Source of the DNA: Streptomyces mutabilis | Lineage (GTDB): Bacteria > Actinomycetota > Actinomycetes > Streptomycetales > Streptomycetaceae | Assembly (NCBI RefSeq): GCF_014649815.1 | Contig: NZ_BMTT01000002.1 | Coordinates: 1 to 64,000, forward strand | Length of the DNA stretch: 64,000 nt | Reading direction: 5' to 3' | Part shown: piece after piece, positions 47,640 to 55,559 of the stretch | Layout of the letters: every line of letters begins with the position of its first letter | Position numbering within the stretch: the first letter of the stretch is position 1 | Made by a program: the position numbers and the translations under genes | The notes under the pieces: model-generated | What the model saw: only the letters and a program-made list of their open reading frames with translations | Told to the model about the DNA's origin: nothing | The model's database searches: none

Positions 47640-50222
47640 TCAGAACAGGCTCAGCAACGCCTCCGCCGGGTCGGTGAGGCGGGTGTCGCCGCCCGGCAGC
47701 GGCAGCTCGAACCACACCGACTTGCCGCGCGGCGTACGGCGCGATCCCCAGGCAGCGCTGAGCAGGCCGACCAGTTGCAGGCCGCGGCCGCCCTCGTCGG
47801 TGTCGCGGGCACGGCGCCGGCGGGGCTGCACCAGGCCGGAGTCCCAGACCTCGCAGACCAGGGTGCGGTCGAGGAGGAGACGGAGCCTGATCTCGCCCTC
47901 GCCGTACCTCAGGGCGTTGGTGACCAGTTCGCTGACGAGCAGTTCCGTCGTGTCGACCAGCGGTTCCATGCCCCAGTGGAGCAGCTTGGCGCGGGCCAGC
48001 TCGCGGGCCCGGCCGACGCTGCGCGGCTCACGCGGCAGGGTCCAGTCGCCGACGGACTCGCTGGGCAGCCCCTGGACGCGGGCCATCAGCAGGGCGATGT
48101 CGTCCTCGGCGTGGTGGCTGTCGAGGGTGTTGAGGACCTGGTCGCAGACGTCCTCCAGGGGGCGCGTGGGGTCGGTGAGCGCGCCGACGAACGCCTGGAG
48201 GCCCTCGTCGAGGGGGTGGTCGCGGCTCTCGACCAGGCCGTCCGTGTAGAGGGCGAGCAGGGCGCCCTCGGGCAGTTCGACCTCCACCTCCTCGAACGGC
48301 TCCCCGCCCACGCCGAGCGGCAGGCCCGGCGGTACGTCCAGCATCAGCGCGGACTCGCCGGGCTCGACCAGCACGGGCGGCAGGTGCCCCGCGTTGGCGA
48401 AGGTGCAGCGCCTGGTCACCGAGTCGTAGACGGCGTAGACGCAGGTGGCGAGGTAGACCTCGGAGAGGTCGGCCTCGCGGGGGCGGCGGGCCGCCCGGGT
48501 GGCCTGCTGGACGCCCCCGGGCGCGCCGAGGCCGCGGGCGATCTCGTCCAACTGGGATAGGACTTCGGCCGGTTCGAGGTCGAGGCCGGCCAGGGTGCGC
48601 ACGGCGGTGCGCAGTTCACCCATGGCGACGGCGGCGCGCAGGCCGCGGCCCATGACGTCGCCGACGACCAGCGCGGTGCGGTGTCCGGGCAGTTCGATGA
48701 CGTCGAACCAGTCGCCGCCGACCTCGCTGGGCCGGCCGGTGGCCGCGTTTCCGGGCAGGTAGCGGCAGGCGATGTCGAGGCCGGACGCCTCGGGGTCGCC
48801 GGGCGGGAGCAGGGAGCGCTGCAGTATCAGCGCCCGCTCGTGCTCGCGCCGGTAGAGGCGGGCGTTGTCGATGCAGACGGCGGCGCGGGCGGCGAGTTCC
48901 ACGGCGAGGTCGCGGTCCCGGTCGCCGAAGGGCTCGCTGCCCTTGGTACGGGCGAACTGGGCGAGTCCGACGACGGTGTCGTGGGCGACCATCGGCACGG
49001 CGAGCGTGGACTGCACGAGGCCGCCGTCCTCGGCGGGGACGAGGCGCGGCCGGGCGGTGCGCAGGGCGTCCGCGCAGGGCGAGTTGAACGGGTAGTGGTG
49101 GACGGCGCCGAGCTTGACCCGCTCGCCGGTACCGTGGAACGGCGCGTCGGACACGGCGCTGGAGAAGGCCACGCGGCGCAGCTCGGCGCTGCCGTCGGCG
49201 AGGCCGGGCGGGGTCTCGTCGCCCACCAGCAGGCCCTGGTAGAGGTCGACGGTGGCCAGGTCGCAGAAGCCGGGGACGACGACGCCGAGGAGTTCCCGGG
49301 CGGTGGTCTCCAGGTCGAGGGAGTTGCCGATGCGGGCGCCCGCCTCGTTGAGGAGGGCGAGGTTGCGCCGGGCGGCGGCGGCCTCGCGGGCGGCCTCGCG
49401 GCGGGCGGTGATGTCGGTGCCGAGCCAGGCGACGCCGATGGGGCGGCCGGAACCGCTGTGCACGCGGTAGAGGTTGACCGACCAGTGGCGACGCTCCTCG
49501 GTGCCCGGGGTGAAGCCGGTGACGTGCATGTCGGTGATGGAGTCGCCGGTCTCCAGCACCCGGCGCAGGGTCGCGGAGACCCGGTCGGCCTCGGCGCGCG
49601 GCAGGTAGTCGTGGACGCCCTTGCCGCGGTGGTCGTCGGGGGTGCCGCCGAAGACGGAGGCGAACCGCTCGTTGGCGCGACGCACCCTGAGGTCGGGATC
49701 GATCAGGACGAAGCCGAACGGAGACTGGCCGAATATGGCCTGCGAGGCGGCGAGGTCGGTCTCGATGCTGCGCAGCACCCGGACGTCGACGACGATGCAG
49801 ACGGCGGCCTTCTCCCCGTCCTCGACGCGCGTCGGCATGACGTACACCTCGGCGAGTCCGCGCCGTCCGCGTCGGCCGCCGTCTCCGGCACGGCCGTCCG
49901 GCACCCGGAAGGGGACCACGCCGGTCCACTCGCGGCCGTCGAGGATCTCCGCCATCTTGCGCTGGCCCCGTTCCCGCAGGTCGGGGTCGATGAACGCTTC
50001 GATGGGGTCGGTGCCGACGGCCTGTTCGGCCCGGATGCCGAGCAGTTGCTCGGCACGCAGGCTCCACTGGTCGACGAGACCGTCGGGGCCGATGGAGAAG
50101 GACGCGACCTTGACGTAGTCGTAGATGGAGCCGGGCGGGCTGCTCTGCCACACCGCGTCACCGAACGGCGCGCCGTCCGACGGGCCCTCGGACTCCGTGG
50201 CCCTCGCTGGTATCTCGCTCAC
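47640..50222 (-). CDS. PAS-PAS-GAF-SpoIIE phosphatase with C-terminal HATPase domain
   Basis: This 860-residue cytoplasmic regulator has, in order, PAS domains near 35-145 and 165-285, GAF near 300-470, a PP2C/SpoIIE phosphatase (EVGGDWFDVIELPGHRTALVVGDVMGRG, with metal-binding Asp residues, and later YTDGLVESR) near 485-700, and a C-terminal RsbW-like ATPase domain near 725-855 (LLVSELVTNALRYGEG; DEGGRGLQLV). Such proteins in Streptomyces are thought to switch alternative sigma factors through anti-sigma and antagonist partners. Here the kinase-like and phosphatase parts are fused. The start is GTG at 50222 with GGAGGGG ten bases before. A solitary HATPase gene follows upstream at 50467. Confidence 0.92.
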   Translation of the reverse strand: MSEIPARATESEGPSDGAPFGDAVWQSSPPGSIYDYVKVASFSIGPDGLVDQWSLRAEQLLGIRAEQAVGTDPIEAFIDPDLRERGQRKMAEILDGREWTGVVPFRVPDGRAGDGGRRGRRGLAEVYVMPTRVEDGEKAAVCIVVDVRVLRSIETDLAASQAIFGQSPFGFVLIDPDLRVRRANERFASVFGGTPDDHRGKGVHDYLPRAEADRVSATLRRVLETGDSITDMHVTGFTPGTEERRHWSVNLYRVHSGSGRPIGVAWLGTDITARREAAREAAAARRNLALLNEAGARIGNSLDLETTARELLGVVVPGFCDLATVDLYQGLLVGDETPPGLADGSAELRRVAFSSAVSDAPFHGTGERVKLGAVHHYPFNSPCADALRTARPRLVPAEDGGLVQSTLAVPMVAHDTVVGLAQFARTKGSEPFGDRDRDLAVELAARAAVCIDNARLYRREHERALILQRSLLPPGDPEASGLDIACRYLPGNAATGRPSEVGGDWFDVIELPGHRTALVVGDVMGRGLRAAVAMGELRTAVRTLAGLDLEPAEVLSQLDEIARGLGAPGGVQQATRAARRPREADLSEVYLATCVYAVYDSVTRRCTFANAGHLPPVLVEPGESALMLDVPPGLPLGVGGEPFEEVEVELPEGALLALYTDGLVESRDHPLDEGLQAFVGALTDPTRPLEDVCDQVLNTLDSHHAEDDIALLMARVQGLPSESVGDWTLPREPRSVGRARELARAKLLHWGMEPLVDTTELLVSELVTNALRYGEGEIRLRLLLDRTLVCEVWDSGLVQPRRRRARDTDEGGRGLQLVGLLSAAWGSRRTPRGKSVWFELPLPGGDTRLTDPAEALLSLF

Positions 50223-50466
50223 GCGAACCGTCCCCTCCAGCTCACCGCATCCGGCACCGGTCACCGGAGGCGGCTGCCCGCAGTATCCAGCACTACGTCG
50301 CCGCACGACACGGTGTTCACGATCACAGCACGGTCCCGATGCTTTTCGGTCCGGACCGTGACAACACTTCCAGTCTTCTAACCAGCGGACACGGCATCGA
50401 ACCACGCAGTTCGACAACTGCCACTGGCCTGAACCAAATGGTCGGCGAAAACGGAGCGTCACCCGA

Positions 50467-50868
50467 TCATTCGGGCACCGCCAGTTCGAACCAGACCGTC
50501 TTGCCCACCTCGCCTGGCCGGGTCCCCCAGCGGCGCGCGGAGGAGGCCACGAGTTGCAGCCCTCGGCCGTCCTCGTCCCCCGGCCCGGCGACGCGGGTGC
50601 GGGGCAGGTCCGGAAGCGGGTCGGAGACCTCCACCAGCAGGATGCCGTCCGACTCGGCCCGGCGACGTACCAGGCGGACGCCGATGGGCCCGGTGGCGTG
50701 CCGCAGGGCGTTGGTGACCAGCTCGCTGACCAGGAGCGCGGCGATGTCACCGACGTCGTCGAGGTCCCATCCCCGGAGGGTGCCGCGGACGAGTGAGCGG
50801 GCGGTCCGCACGGCGTCCGGCGCCGCGGGGAAGACCCACTCGGCACAGCCGCCTTCGCTGTTGATCAC
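50467..50868 (-). CDS. ATP-binding anti-sigma regulator (RsbW/HATPase-like)
   Basis: This protein of about 133 residues has a single GHKL ATPase domain. The N box reads LLVSELVTNALRHATG, and the G boxes are in DPLPDLPR and DEDGRGLQLVASSA. It is the size of the many Streptomyces RsbW-like proteins that act as anti-sigma or anti-anti-sigma kinases. The GTG at 50868 is spaced eight bases from GGGGAAG and is preferred; a GTG at 50877 and a TTG at 50892 are alternatives. It lies upstream of the SpoIIE-type phosphatase on the same strand, so the two may share a signalling path. Confidence 0.87.
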   Translation of the reverse strand: MINSEGGCAEWVFPAAPDAVRTARSLVRGTLRGWDLDDVGDIAALLVSELVTNALRHATGPIGVRLVRRRAESDGILLVEVSDPLPDLPRTRVAGPGDEDGRGLQLVASSARRWGTRPGEVGKTVWFELAVPE

Positions 50869-51014
50869 GCCGATCACTTCCCCGGCCGGCAACCCCCACC
50901 CATGTCCGCTTTCATGGGGTTAATGGGCACATACCCGATTCCCGGGTCCCGGTACCGTCGACGAGGGCGCACAGTTGCACTCATGGCGCACGAGGTGCTC
51001 GCGCCGGGCCGTTC

Positions 51015-51437
51015 TCATGCGCCCCGCGCGTCCGTCGCCTCCAGTCCCAGGTGGGCGAGCGCCCGCTCGACGGCCGGTACGTCCTGGTCCAGCCACGGCA
51101 CGTCCCAGATCTCGGCGGGGGTGAGCCAGCGCAGGTCGTCGTGGTCCTCGAGCGGCGCGGGGGCCGCGGAGCCGGGGAGCAGACGTGCGGTCCACACGTG
51201 CAGGACGTAGGGGGAGCGGAGGGGCCACTGCCCCGGGACCCGCTCACCGGGCTCCGCCGTCACGCCCAGTTCCTCGCGCAGCTCGCGCACGAGTGCCGCC
51301 TCGGGCGTCTCCCCCGCCTCGACCTTGCCGCCCGGCAGCTCCCAGCGTCCGGCCAGCTCCGCCGGTGCGCTGCGGCGCGCGGCGAGCAGGCGTCCGCCGT
51401 CGACCAGGGCGGCGCCCACCACGATCCGTTCCGTCAT
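51015..51437 (-). CDS. NUDIX hydrolase (MutT-like)
   Basis: This 140-residue pyrophosphohydrolase has the complete Nudix box as GKVEAGETPEAALVRELREELGV, preceded by AGRWELPG. Short size and a C-terminal LRWLTPAEI strand are as in MutT, which clears 8-oxo-dGTP. The exact substrate cannot be told. The ATG at 51437 starts the conserved region (MTERIVVGAALV); upstream codons are Arg-rich. It is about 80 bases downstream of the SPOR-like gene on the same strand. Confidence 0.92.
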   Translation of the reverse strand: MTERIVVGAALVDGGRLLAARRSAPAELAGRWELPGGKVEAGETPEAALVRELREELGVTAEPGERVPGQWPLRSPYVLHVWTARLLPGSAAPAPLEDHDDLRWLTPAEIWDVPWLDQDVPAVERALAHLGLEATDARGA

Positions 51438-51518
51438 GGGCGGGAGCCTACGGCTCTTTCCGGGGCGACGGCCCACCGGTCCCGTCGGCCGGGTGCGCGG
51501 TCCGGCCGCCCGGCGCGG

Positions 51519-51710
51519 TCAGTCCGCCGCGCCCGTGCCGTTCGGTCCGAGCTTCTCCACCCAGTAGAGCTGCTGGTGGCCGCGACCGTCGAGGGTGTCC
51601 GCGATCTTCTGGGCCTCGGCCCGGGTCGCGTACCTGCCCACACGGTAGCGGTTGCCGTTGTCGTCCTGCCGGAACACCAGCCAGGGGAGAGTGACCGTGC
51701 CGTCGTTCAT
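51519..51710 (-). CDS. Small SPOR-like domain protein
   Basis: This 63-residue protein (MNDGTVTLPWLVFRQDDNGNRY and onward) has YRVGRYATRAEAQKIADTL in its centre, which fits the small SPOR-like fold known from septal peptidoglycan-binding proteins. There is no signal peptide or membrane helix, so binding to septal wall from the cytoplasm is not obvious. GGAGGGG lies six bases before the ATG. It is conserved-looking and well-biased, but the function is unknown. Confidence 0.85.
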   Translation of the reverse strand: MNDGTVTLPWLVFRQDDNGNRYRVGRYATRAEAQKIADTLDGRGHQQLYWVEKLGPNGTGAAD

Positions 51711-52128
51711 CGCGCCCCTCCACTTCCCGCCCACGGCCCGCGCCGCGCCGCGCCCGCTAAGGAAACCGCAATCCGCATATGCCCGAGCCTACGCCTAACC
51801 TTCACGCAGCGAACACGGCTTTACACAAAGAGGTACCCACCCGGCCACAACACAGGGGGCGCACGATACGTAGCTCGCCGTCCGCGCCCCGACGCTTCGG
51901 GTCGGAGGCATGCCGGTGACGCGAGGGGCGACCTGCGGGAACGGCCGGATCGCGGCCCCGCAGGACGCCGACGAGGGATGCGGAAGTCCGTACGGGCACG
52001 GAGAAGGGGCGCGGGAGGCGCACGAGGGGCGTGCGCCATCTCACACCACCGGGGACGCTCGAACTCCCCCGGCGGCGCCACTACTTGACCGGCCGGTGAC
52101 ACGCCTGCTTGATCAGCGGGCGGTACGC
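51711..52128. other. Intergenic region, 418 bp
   Basis: No convincing gene is visible. It holds the upstream region of the SPOR-like gene (AT-richer around 51770-51850) and, at its right end, two extra copies of the 24-bp unit that forms the last codons of the GntR gene. Open frames here lack coding bias. Confidence 0.5.
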
Positions 52129-52152
52129 CTACTTGACCGGCAGGTGGTACGC
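52081..52152. repeat. Three tandem 24-bp repeats at the GntR stop codon
   Basis: Three imperfect 24-base units lie at 52081-52104, 52105-52128 and 52129-52152. The last is the 3' end of the GntR gene (read on the minus strand: Ala-Tyr-His-Leu-Pro-Val-Lys-stop). The outer copy keeps a TAG; the middle copy has CAG instead. The unit equals eight codons, so the array probably arose by duplication of the gene's own end. Confidence 0.8.
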
Positions 52153-52881
52153 CACCCGGTAACGGTCGGCAGGGACGACCACGTCGGCCGTCTCCACGGC
52201 ACGACCCGAGGCGTAGAAGGTGCGCTGGATGGCCAGGACCACGTGACCGGGGACGCCGCCCAGCGCGAGCAGTTCCTCCGCGAGGCCCGGGCGGGCGCCG
52301 ACCTCCTCGGTCACGTTGTCGACGACGACGTCGATGGCGGCCATCCGCTCGACGACGCCCATGCCACCGAGCGGACCCTCCTCGGGCAGCATCACCGGCG
52401 TCCGGCCGGTGAGGTCCAGCGGCTCCCAGGAGGTGGAGAGCATCATGGCCTCGCCACCCTCCCGGAAGACGTACCGCGTGCACATCACCCGGTCCCCGGG
52501 CTTGATCCCGAGCCGCTCGGCGACGGCGCGGCTCGCCTCGGCCTGCTCGCTGCGCGACTCCCAGGTGCCGTGCGCCTCACCGTCGGCCTGCTCCTGCCGG
52601 AAGGGCGTGGCACCGCCCGCCGGCCGGAACCCGGAGCGGGCGACGCGCCGGGGCACGGGCCGCTCACGTACGTACGTCCCGGACCCGGAGCGGCCCTCGA
52701 CCAGCCCCTCGGCCATCAGCACCTTGCGCGCCTCCAGGGCGACGGTGTCCGAGACGCCGTACTCCTCGCGGATACGCGCCTGGGACGGAAGGCGGGTGTG
52801 GGGCGGCAGCAGTCCGTCGGTGATCTTCTTGCGGAGATCGCCCGCGACGCGGAGATACGCCGGCTGGTCACCGAATGTCAC
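52129..52881 (-). CDS. GntR family transcriptional regulator with UTRA domain
   Basis: This 250-residue regulator has an N-terminal winged helix-turn-helix (residues about 10-72: LPSQARIREEYGVSDTVALEA, then GSGTYV) followed by a linker and a UTRA ligand-binding domain (about 105-245: YVFREGGEAMMLSTSWEPLDL; VLAIQRTFYASG). UTRA regulators sense small molecules, often sugars or amino-acid derivatives. The ligand is not evident. The start is GTG with GGGAG seven bases before. Its end is repeated downstream (see the repeats at 52081). Confidence 0.92.
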   Translation of the reverse strand: MTFGDQPAYLRVAGDLRKKITDGLLPPHTRLPSQARIREEYGVSDTVALEARKVLMAEGLVEGRSGSGTYVRERPVPRRVARSGFRPAGGATPFRQEQADGEAHGTWESRSEQAEASRAVAERLGIKPGDRVMCTRYVFREGGEAMMLSTSWEPLDLTGRTPVMLPEEGPLGGMGVVERMAAIDVVVDNVTEEVGARPGLAEELLALGGVPGHVVLAIQRTFYASGRAVETADVVVPADRYRVAYHLPVK

Positions 52882-53030
52882 TGGCCGCTCCCATCAGGTT
52901 GTACAGACAGCAACAGCGTGGCAACTGCATGTCGTGCCGGGCAAGTAAAGGCCAGAGAATCACTCGATGTGATGACTTGTGGTGCCGGAAGGCTTCAAAC
53001 GCAGGCGCTTTCTCCCCGCTATGGCCGCCG

Positions 53031-54224
53031 TCACACTTCCTTGCCGGGGCTCTCTCCCCCGCCGTCACCGGCCTCCTCGTACACCGGCGGCGTGGTGTCC
53101 AGGCCCAGGGAATCGCGGGCGGTGACCGTGCTGTCGGCCTCGATGAGCAGGAGGGCCTTGTCCAGGTGTTCGTAGTACGTGTCGGAGTCGGCCGCCTCGG
53201 ACGCGAGGCCGAACTCCTCCCGTGCCGTGTCCAGGTCCTCGACCAGGTCGGCGACCGGCCGCTCGGCGGTGGCGGGCCAGCTGTGCCCGCGCAGCATCCC
53301 GGTCTCGCGGTCGAGCGCCGTCGACACCCGCCCCGCCCAGGACCGGTACCCCGCGAGGTCCTCCTCGACGGTCTGCGCCGCGGGCATCTCGTCCATGGTC
53401 AGATTGAGCTGGGACTCCGCCGTCAGGTAGGCGTGCTGGTCGGGGTCGAGCGTCGTACCGTCGTTGCGCAGGGAGCCGGTCAGCGTGCCCCGCTCGTCCG
53501 TGTTCCCGAACAGGCAGGTGACCTCGCGGTCACCGCCGCGCCAGCTCTGCGAGGTCGGCGTCAGGTAGTACACGTCCACGTCGGCCGGCTGGGCCCACCG
53601 GTCCATGGCGTAGGTGTCCTGGAGCGCGTAGCACCGTTCGTCCGCGATCCGGGCGATCTCCCCGTCACCGGGGAAGACACCGCCCGGCAGGTCGAACACG
53701 GCGAAGACCTCGCCGTCGTGCTCCCGCGCGCAGGGCACCTGGTCGACGTCGTACGTCACGCCCCGCAGGGAGCCGCTCGGGGTGGTGAAGCACTCCCCCT
53801 TCTCGAGGGCGTAGGCGGTGCCCTCGCCCCGCGCGGCGTCCCGGAAGCCGTCCCAGAAGTCGGCGGCGGCGCCGGTGGAGAGCGACAGCACCCACAGGGC
53901 GAGGCCCACGGAGGACAGTACGGAACCGGCCACCGCGAGGCCCTTGCCCCGCTCGCCCCGCTTCCTGATCCGGGCCAGCGCGATCAGGCCCAGCACCAGC
54001 CCGACCACCGGCACGCAGCAGAGGACGCCCAGCACGAAGGCGGCAATGGCGAGACCGTTGACGGGCGGCCGTCGGGGATACGGCCCGTACGTCCCGTAGG
54101 GCTGTCCCCAGGCGCCGCCCGGGTACTGCTGCTGTGACGGGTACGGGCCCTGTGGGTACTGCCCCGGGGGGTACTGCCCCTGGGCGTGGGGTTCCTGGGG
54201 GCCGGGCGGCGGCGGTATGGACAC
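53031..54224 (-). CDS. DUF4190/septum-formation domain membrane protein
   Basis: This 397-residue protein has a Pro/Gln/Tyr-rich cytoplasmic N-terminus (about 1-50), then two membrane helices typical of DUF4190 (NGLAIAAFVLGVLCCVPVVGLVLGLIAL and AVAGSVLSSVGLALWVLSL), and an extracytoplasmic domain. The latter contains KGECFTTPSGSLRGVTYDVDQVPC and HDGEVFAVFDLPG, a pattern of the septum-formation domain (PF13845) found in actinobacteria. Several Cys may form disulphides. The start is GTG with CAGGAG ten bases before. The role at the septum is a family label, not proven. Confidence 0.85.
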   Translation of the reverse strand: MSIPPPPGPQEPHAQGQYPPGQYPQGPYPSQQQYPGGAWGQPYGTYGPYPRRPPVNGLAIAAFVLGVLCCVPVVGLVLGLIALARIRKRGERGKGLAVAGSVLSSVGLALWVLSLSTGAAADFWDGFRDAARGEGTAYALEKGECFTTPSGSLRGVTYDVDQVPCAREHDGEVFAVFDLPGGVFPGDGEIARIADERCYALQDTYAMDRWAQPADVDVYYLTPTSQSWRGGDREVTCLFGNTDERGTLTGSLRNDGTTLDPDQHAYLTAESQLNLTMDEMPAAQTVEEDLAGYRSWAGRVSTALDRETGMLRGHSWPATAERPVADLVEDLDTAREEFGLASEAADSDTYYEHLDKALLLIEADSTVTARDSLGLDTTPPVYEEAGDGGGESPGKEV

Positions 54225-54346
54225 GTGTACCGTGCTCCTGTTTCGGGCGGTGACGCGGAGGCGCCGCGGGGCTGGGGGCCGGGCCGCCCGCGAGGTGGCC
54301 GGCCGATCACTGAGCGCATGTTAAGCGCGGGGAGAGCGGGGACGGC

Positions 54347-55552
54347 ATGCGGGTCGCGAACGCGACGGTCCGGGCGGTGAACGGCCTCACGGCACGCTGG
54401 GCGGCCACGACGGGTGGGGGCACTGTGTTCTCGGCCGTGGGCGTGTGGCCCCTGCTGGCCCTGCTCGCGGACGGCGCGGCGGGTGCGGCGCGGGCGGAAC
54501 TGGAGGAGGCGGCGGGCGTGCCGGCCGACGACGCGGCCCCGGCGGCCCGTGAGCTGCTCGCCGCCCTCGGTTCGATGCGTGGTCCGGAGGCCGCCCTGGG
54601 CCTGTGGACCGTGCGCACGCTGGAGCTGCGCGAGGAGTGGGAGGCGGGGCTGCCCGCCGACGCGCACGGCGTGCTCACGGGCGACCCGGAAGCCGACGGG
54701 GCGGCGCTGGACGCCTGGGCGGCGAAACGCACGGGCGGGTTGATCGAACGGATGCCGGTGACGGTGACTCCGGACACCGAGATCGTCCTGGCGAGTGCGC
54801 TGGCGCTGCGCACCCGGTGGCTGAAACCTTTCGAGGAGGGACACCTCACTCCGGAGGCCGGCCCCTGGGAGGGCCGTGCACTGGCCGGCCTGTGGCGCCA
54901 CAGCGCCCTGCTGGACCGGATCGGCGTGGCGGACACCCCCGACGGCCACGTCACCGAGCTGAAAGTGCTGGGCGACACCGCCGTGGACGTCCATCTGCTG
55001 CTCGGCGAGGAGAGCATGACGCCCGGACAGGTGCTCGGGGCGGGGGTCGGCGTCCTCGCGCGCAGGCACCCGGTGACCCCCGGTTCGCACCTGCCGTACG
55101 GGGAGGTGGGCCCGGGCCTCGACGTAGTGCGGGAGCGCACGCCGCTCCCCGAGCCGCCGACGCTGGACGTGACCCTGCCGCCGTACGCGGTCACGTCCGA
55201 GCACGATCTGCTGGAACGCCCGGAGCTGTTCGGGCTGACGACGGCCGTGCGGCCCGTGCCCGGTCACTTCCCCGGCGTCAGCCCCCGCCCGTTGTGCGTC
55301 GAGTCGGCCCGGCAGTCCGCCCTGGCACGGTTCGACGCCCGGGGGTTCGCGGCGGCCGCGGTGACGGCGTTGGGCGGGACGGCGGCCGGGGTACCGGAAT
55401 TGCGCTGGCTGCGCACCACCGTCCGGGCCGTCTTCGACCGCCCCTTCGGTTTCCTCGCCGTGCACCGGCACACGCGCCTCGCCCTCGCGGCGGGCTGGGT
55501 CACCGACCCGGAACCGTTCCGCGAGGACGAGGTCATCGGTACCTACGGCTGA
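54347..55552 (+). CDS. Serpin family protease inhibitor
   Basis: This 401-residue protein has the serpin fold. The hinge region appears as FDARGFAAAAVTALGGTAAG, and the C-terminal serpin signature as FDRPFGFLAVHRHTRLALAAGWV. There is no signal peptide, so it probably acts in the cytoplasm. The reactive-centre loop between the hinge and the signature (about residues 335-365) is short, and the inhibitory P1 residue cannot be fixed by eye. It is convergent with a secreted subtilisin-like protease, with only seven bases between their stops. Bacterial serpins are uncommon outside a few phyla, although Streptomyces carry some. Confidence 0.88.
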   Translation: MRVANATVRAVNGLTARWAATTGGGTVFSAVGVWPLLALLADGAAGAARAELEEAAGVPADDAAPAARELLAALGSMRGPEAALGLWTVRTLELREEWEAGLPADAHGVLTGDPEADGAALDAWAAKRTGGLIERMPVTVTPDTEIVLASALALRTRWLKPFEEGHLTPEAGPWEGRALAGLWRHSALLDRIGVADTPDGHVTELKVLGDTAVDVHLLLGEESMTPGQVLGAGVGVLARRHPVTPGSHLPYGEVGPGLDVVRERTPLPEPPTLDVTLPPYAVTSEHDLLERPELFGLTTAVRPVPGHFPGVSPRPLCVESARQSALARFDARGFAAAAVTALGGTAAGVPELRWLRTTVRAVFDRPFGFLAVHRHTRLALAAGWVTDPEPFREDEVIGTYG

Positions 55553-55559
55553 TCAGGCG

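Noticed and set aside
51821-52483. 220-codon minus-strand frame through the region downstream of the GntR gene
   Set aside because: It overlaps the GntR gene in another frame and has no coding bias past 52128; its apparent 8-residue repeats only reflect the 24-bp DNA repeats.
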